Assembly (NCBI GenBank): GCA_945936265.1
Contig: CAMETB010000051.1
Coordinates: 1 to 8,982 of the forward strand
Source: an uncultured Clostridia bacterium
Lineage (GTDB): Bacteria; Bacillota; Clostridia; Oscillospirales; CAG-272
Direction of reading: 5' to 3'
DNA: 8,982 nt
Shown: positions 7,219-8,982 of the stretch, piece by piece
How positions within the stretch are numbered: the stretch's first letter is position 1
Layout: each line of letters begins with the position of its first letter
Made by a program: the position numbers and the translations under genes
Notes under the pieces: generated by a model
Told to the model about the DNA's origin: nothing
Seen by the model: the letters and a program-made list of their open reading frames with translations, nothing else
The model's database searches: none

Positions 7219-7410
7219 TCATTGTGGTAATAATTTATCCTTATAAATCAAGGTTTCGGGATGAGAAAATTCAAAATGAATGTTTTTTGAGGGATTGATT
7301 AAAATATTCAGAGTTCCCTGTTCCTTCGTTCCCATTCTTGTTTCCATTTCAAGACTTCTGTACGGCTTGAAACCGCATTTTTCCTGAACGCGCCCGGACT
7401 GATGATTGAA
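7219..7410 (-). pseudogene. GNAT acetyltransferase, C-terminal fragment (63 codons)
   Basis: In a frame different from the upstream fragment, the minus strand encodes 63 codons ending in TGA at 7219. The stretch SGRVQEKCGFKPYR near its beginning matches the S-x-R-V-x-EKxGF motif B of GNAT N-acetyltransferases of the RimJ-like type. It is followed by LEMETRMGTKEQGTLNILIN and a hydrophilic tail ending in LLPQ. About the first two thirds of such a protein (normally near 170-190 residues) is missing, and no start codon or ribosome binding site belongs to this fragment. A good terminator follows directly. I read it as the surviving 3' end of an acetyltransferase gene. The alternative, that this is only a chance open frame, is unlikely given the motif. 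Confidence 0.65.
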
Positions 7411-7630
7411 AAAGAATAATCGGCACTGTATGCACCAAATCCGATATTATAGGTTATAAGAGAAAGTTCAGTATTAACGGGAGCGTTATCCGTCGCTTCT
7501 TTGCTGACATCAAGGATAAGGTTATCATCAATACGATGGTAACTAAAAACAACGTACAATATGTATCCAAGCACCACTAATAAAATTACCGACAAAGCTA
7601 CGCATAACGATTTTATGATTTTTTCTTCAT
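7411..7630 (-). pseudogene. Endonuclease/exonuclease/phosphatase-family protein, frameshifted N-terminal fragment
   Basis: Adding one base restores a normal start: ATG at 7630-7628, GAGG 7 bases upstream (7641-7638), then MKKKIIKSLC and a single membrane anchor (ALSVILLVVLGYILYVVFSY). The family N-terminus RIDDN and the LITYNIGFGAYSADYSF block follow; TYNIGFGAYS is characteristic of a Clostridia EEP (metal-dependent phosphoesterase-type) family. As found, the poly-A run at 7619-7624 has six A, and the frame from the ATG stops after five codons. An internal TTG at 7595 could start the open frame but has no good site. At about 7411 similarity ends, and the continuing frame gives an unrelated tail to a stop at 7308. 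More than two thirds of a normal protein (about 350 residues) is missing. The remnant cannot carry the EEP catalytic site. Confidence 0.65.
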
Positions 7631-7797
7631 TTTGTTACCTCAAACGACGTTTTTTGAATTATCATAACGTAAATTGCTCCACGAAAAACATAATTTTTTC
7701 GCAATTTATGTGAAATAATCTTCCGCATTTTTGCTTTTGCAAAACACTCATCAAAACGGTTTTCCCGATTTGACTGTCCGCCTCGCAAGATATGATT
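7631..7797 (-). other. Long leader of the EEP-remnant transcription unit
   Basis: About 160 bases separate the predicted transcription start (near 7791) from the ATG at 7630. The stretch is AT-rich. It contains a 7-base-pair AT-rich hairpin, CGAAAAA/TTTTTCG at 7682-7701, not followed by a useful U-run. An open frame across it on the minus strand resembles no family I know and has no ribosome binding site, so I regard it as non-coding. Confidence 0.35.
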
Positions 7798-7827
7798 ATT
7801 ATAGCACAATAAAATTAACGAATACAA
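7798..7827 (-). promoter_or_regulatory. Promoter upstream of the decayed EEP unit
   Basis: On the minus strand a perfect TATAAT (7803-7798) is preceded by TGC, an extended -10 element. TTGTAT (7827-7822) lies 18 bases upstream. It points at the EEP pseudogene and appears intact although the gene is not. Confidence 0.65.
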
Positions 7828-7864
7828 GTGTTTGGCTGTTGTAGGTTGAAAATTTCAAATAAAA

Positions 7865-7894
7865 TTAAGAGCTGACCGCACGGTCAGCCCTTAA
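7865..7894 (-). terminator. Hairpin terminator after the DUF2726-like gene
   Basis: A near-perfect inverted repeat with core GCTGACCGCACGGTCAGC (7871-7888) is extended by TTAAG/CTTAA arms (7865-7869 and 7890-7894) around one mismatch. The minus strand continues into TTAATTTTATTTG, a moderate U-rich tract. It lies 37 bases after the stop of the leftward gene at 7931. Confidence 0.7.
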
Positions 7895-7930
7895 AAATCT
7901 GTATACCATAGTAAAAAAACAGAAATGAGT

Positions 7931-8827
7931 TTAATACTTGTCACTGTACGGTGTATCTTCTACACCCTTACTATGCAATTTGTTTACCAAATTGTCCAAT
8001 CTGCCTCTCCAAAACATTTTGAACCACTTAGTGTGTCCAAACCATTTTATAATCGTTGGACTGATTGCATAATATACACGAATAAACAATCTTCCAAACC
8101 AAGTCTTGCTAAGCGTATCATCACGAAATCTCCTAAGCGTCCAGACTTCAGGGCAATCATAAGATCCATAAACGCAAGTGGCAACATAACAACCTTGTTT
8201 TTTCACTTCATTTGAATCATTATCTTCTTTAGAAGACGATTTTGCAGGCCGATTTAATTTGAAATGATGAACACGCTTAGTAGGCGCATCTAACGCCTCT
8301 GCTATTTTTTCGTTAATGTAAGACTGATTTATTCCGTATGAGGTCCATAATGTTATTATAGGAATCCCGGCTTCTTCACATATATTTTTTACTTTTTCAT
8401 CGCGCTCTTTCCGGTCGGTGCTATTATGCGACATATCATTTATCTCAATTACGATTCTCGGTACATAAGTGCCGTCTGTTATTAAAAAATCGACATTGCG
8501 AAACAATTCACTACGGAATTTTGAATCATCAACTTTTTCAATAAATGAAGCAAGATTAATTTGTGGAAATACAAAATAATCCGACGGCACGCCTTCTTTT
8601 ATTGCTGAGAAATAACCTTGTTCGGATTTAGTGATGAGAGTTGTTTTCTTATTGTATACATATCCATCTTGGCTTTCATCTACTTCTGATGATGGGCAAG
8701 GCTGAGAAGCATAATGCCAATTTCCGCACACTTCACATTTGATTATTTTGCCCTGCTCCTTTTTCAAATTACAACTTTTGCACAACGGATATTTTCCGCT
8801 TTCTGCACCACAAACTTTACACTTCAT
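7931..8827 (-). CDS. Zinc-ribbon / DUF2726-like nuclease-fold / CFI-box protein
   Basis: The product has 298 residues from the ATG at 8827-8825, chosen because GGAG lies 6 bases upstream; an in-frame TTG at 8839 lacks such a site. The N-terminus carries two likely zinc ribbons: CKVC and CKSC (Cys3, 6, 16, 19), then CEVC with His38 and Cys44 (31-44). Residues about 80-165 match DUF2726, a PD-(D/E)XK-type domain: FVFPQINLASFI, NVDFLITD (Asp113), IVIEIND (Glu128), SHNSTDRKERDE (133-144) and AGIPIITLW. A polar linker (about 195-211) leads to GCYVATCVYGS (212-222) and LRRFRDDTLSKTWFGRLFIRVYYAISP (231-257), the CFI-box pattern, with an aromatic amphipathic or membrane-associating tail. Base composition is clearly more AT-rich than the fak operon. 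The gene stands alone after tRNA-Pro. Domain calls are confident; function is unknown, with DNA or nucleic-acid processing a guess. Confidence 0.82.
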   Translation of the reverse strand: MKCKVCGAESGKYPLCKSCNLKKEQGKIIKCEVCGNWHYASQPCPSSEVDESQDGYVYNKKTTLITKSEQGYFSAIKEGVPSDYFVFPQINLASFIEKVDDSKFRSELFRNVDFLITDGTYVPRIVIEINDMSHNSTDRKERDEKVKNICEEAGIPIITLWTSYGINQSYINEKIAEALDAPTKRVHHFKLNRPAKSSSKEDNDSNEVKKQGCYVATCVYGSYDCPEVWTLRRFRDDTLSKTWFGRLFIRVYYAISPTIIKWFGHTKWFKMFWRGRLDNLVNKLHSKGVEDTPYSDKY

Positions 8828-8872
8828 AGTCTTCTCCAATGCGATATAAATATTTTTGTGTGGTTATTATTA

Positions 8873-8948
8873 TGGTCGGAATGACAGGATTCGAACCTGC
8901 GACATCCTGCTCCCAAAGCAGGCGCGCTACCAACTGCGCTACATCCCG
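8873..8948 (-). tRNA. tRNA-Pro (anticodon TGG)
   Basis: The 76-base sequence folds as a full cloverleaf: acceptor CGGGATG with CATTCCG (one G-T wobble), D-stem GCGC/GCGC, anticodon stem CCTGC/GCAGG with loop TTTGGGA, and T-stem GCAGG/CCTGT with loop TTCGAAT. The TGG anticodon reads proline CCA and, with a modified U34, other CCN codons. A73 and CCA are encoded. There is no clear terminator before the zinc-ribbon gene 45 bases downstream. Confidence 0.97.
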
Positions 8949-8961
8949 ATTTTCAAAAGAT

Positions 8962-8970
8962 ACTATAGCA
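8962..8970 (-). promoter_or_regulatory. Extended -10 element for tRNA-Pro
   Basis: On the minus strand TGCTATAGT (8970-8962) is an extended -10 box ending 13 bases before the tRNA 5' end. The -35 region would lie beyond the window edge and cannot be judged. Confidence 0.5.
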
Positions 8971-8982
8971 AAAAAAGGGGGG

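Noticed and set aside
7682..7701. CGAAAAA/TTTTTCG hairpin as a terminator
   Set aside because: It is AT-only apart from one pair and has no following U-run on either strand.
7627..7827. A 66-codon open frame on the minus strand covering the promoter and leader of the EEP remnant
   Set aside because: Its start lies on the -35 box, it has no ribosome binding site, and the translation resembles no family I know. The promoter and leader reading explains the region better.
8971..8982. Run of A followed by G at the right edge as a sequence signal
   Set aside because: It is a short homopolymer at the window end, perhaps part of the spacer of the tRNA promoter, and carries no interpretable structure.

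Overview
The window looks like a chromosomal segment of an anaerobic, moderately low-GC Bacillota (Clostridia-type) genome. The signs are strong GGAGG-type ribosome binding sites, consensus sigma-A promoters, tightly packed operons, a tRNA with an encoded CCA end, and Clostridia-style homologues throughout. The exact taxon cannot be read from the sequence.

Left part (1-2030). A leftward Lgt-family gene runs off the left edge. It is divergent from a single rightward gene for a cytoplasmic right-handed beta-helix protein related to glycoside hydrolase family 28. The two share a 157-base intergenic region holding a back-to-back promoter pair. A hairpin at about 2000-2023 with T-runs on both strands ends both this gene and the leftward operon that meets it.

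Central part (2061-7110). One leftward operon is driven by a near-consensus promoter at 7080-7108. Its order is fakA-like kinase, fakB-like (DegV) fatty-acid binding protein, a YghO-like GNAT protein, plsX and acpP. Spacing is 10 bases, 7 bases, a 4-base ATGA overlap and 11 bases, so the genes are almost certainly co-transcribed and partly coupled in translation. Together they encode a route from free fatty acid to acyl-phosphate (FakA with FakB), and from acyl-phosphate to acyl-ACP and back (PlsX with AcpP). The GNAT gene sits in the middle and its role is unknown.

Right part (7190-8982). A leftward transcription unit with an intact promoter, ribosome binding site and terminator now encodes only gene wreckage. 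The N-terminal part of an endonuclease/exonuclease/phosphatase-family membrane-anchored protein, with a one-base loss in a poly-A run at codon 4, is joined out of frame to the last 63 codons of a GNAT acetyltransferase. Further right is an AT-rich leftward gene for a three-part protein: two zinc ribbons, a DUF2726-like PD-(D/E)XK nuclease-type domain and a C-terminal CFI-box segment. It lies directly downstream of a tRNA-Pro(TGG) gene with no visible terminator between them. This protein and the fused pseudogene are the least ordinary content of the window. I did not see a CRISPR array, insertion sequence or complete mobile element.
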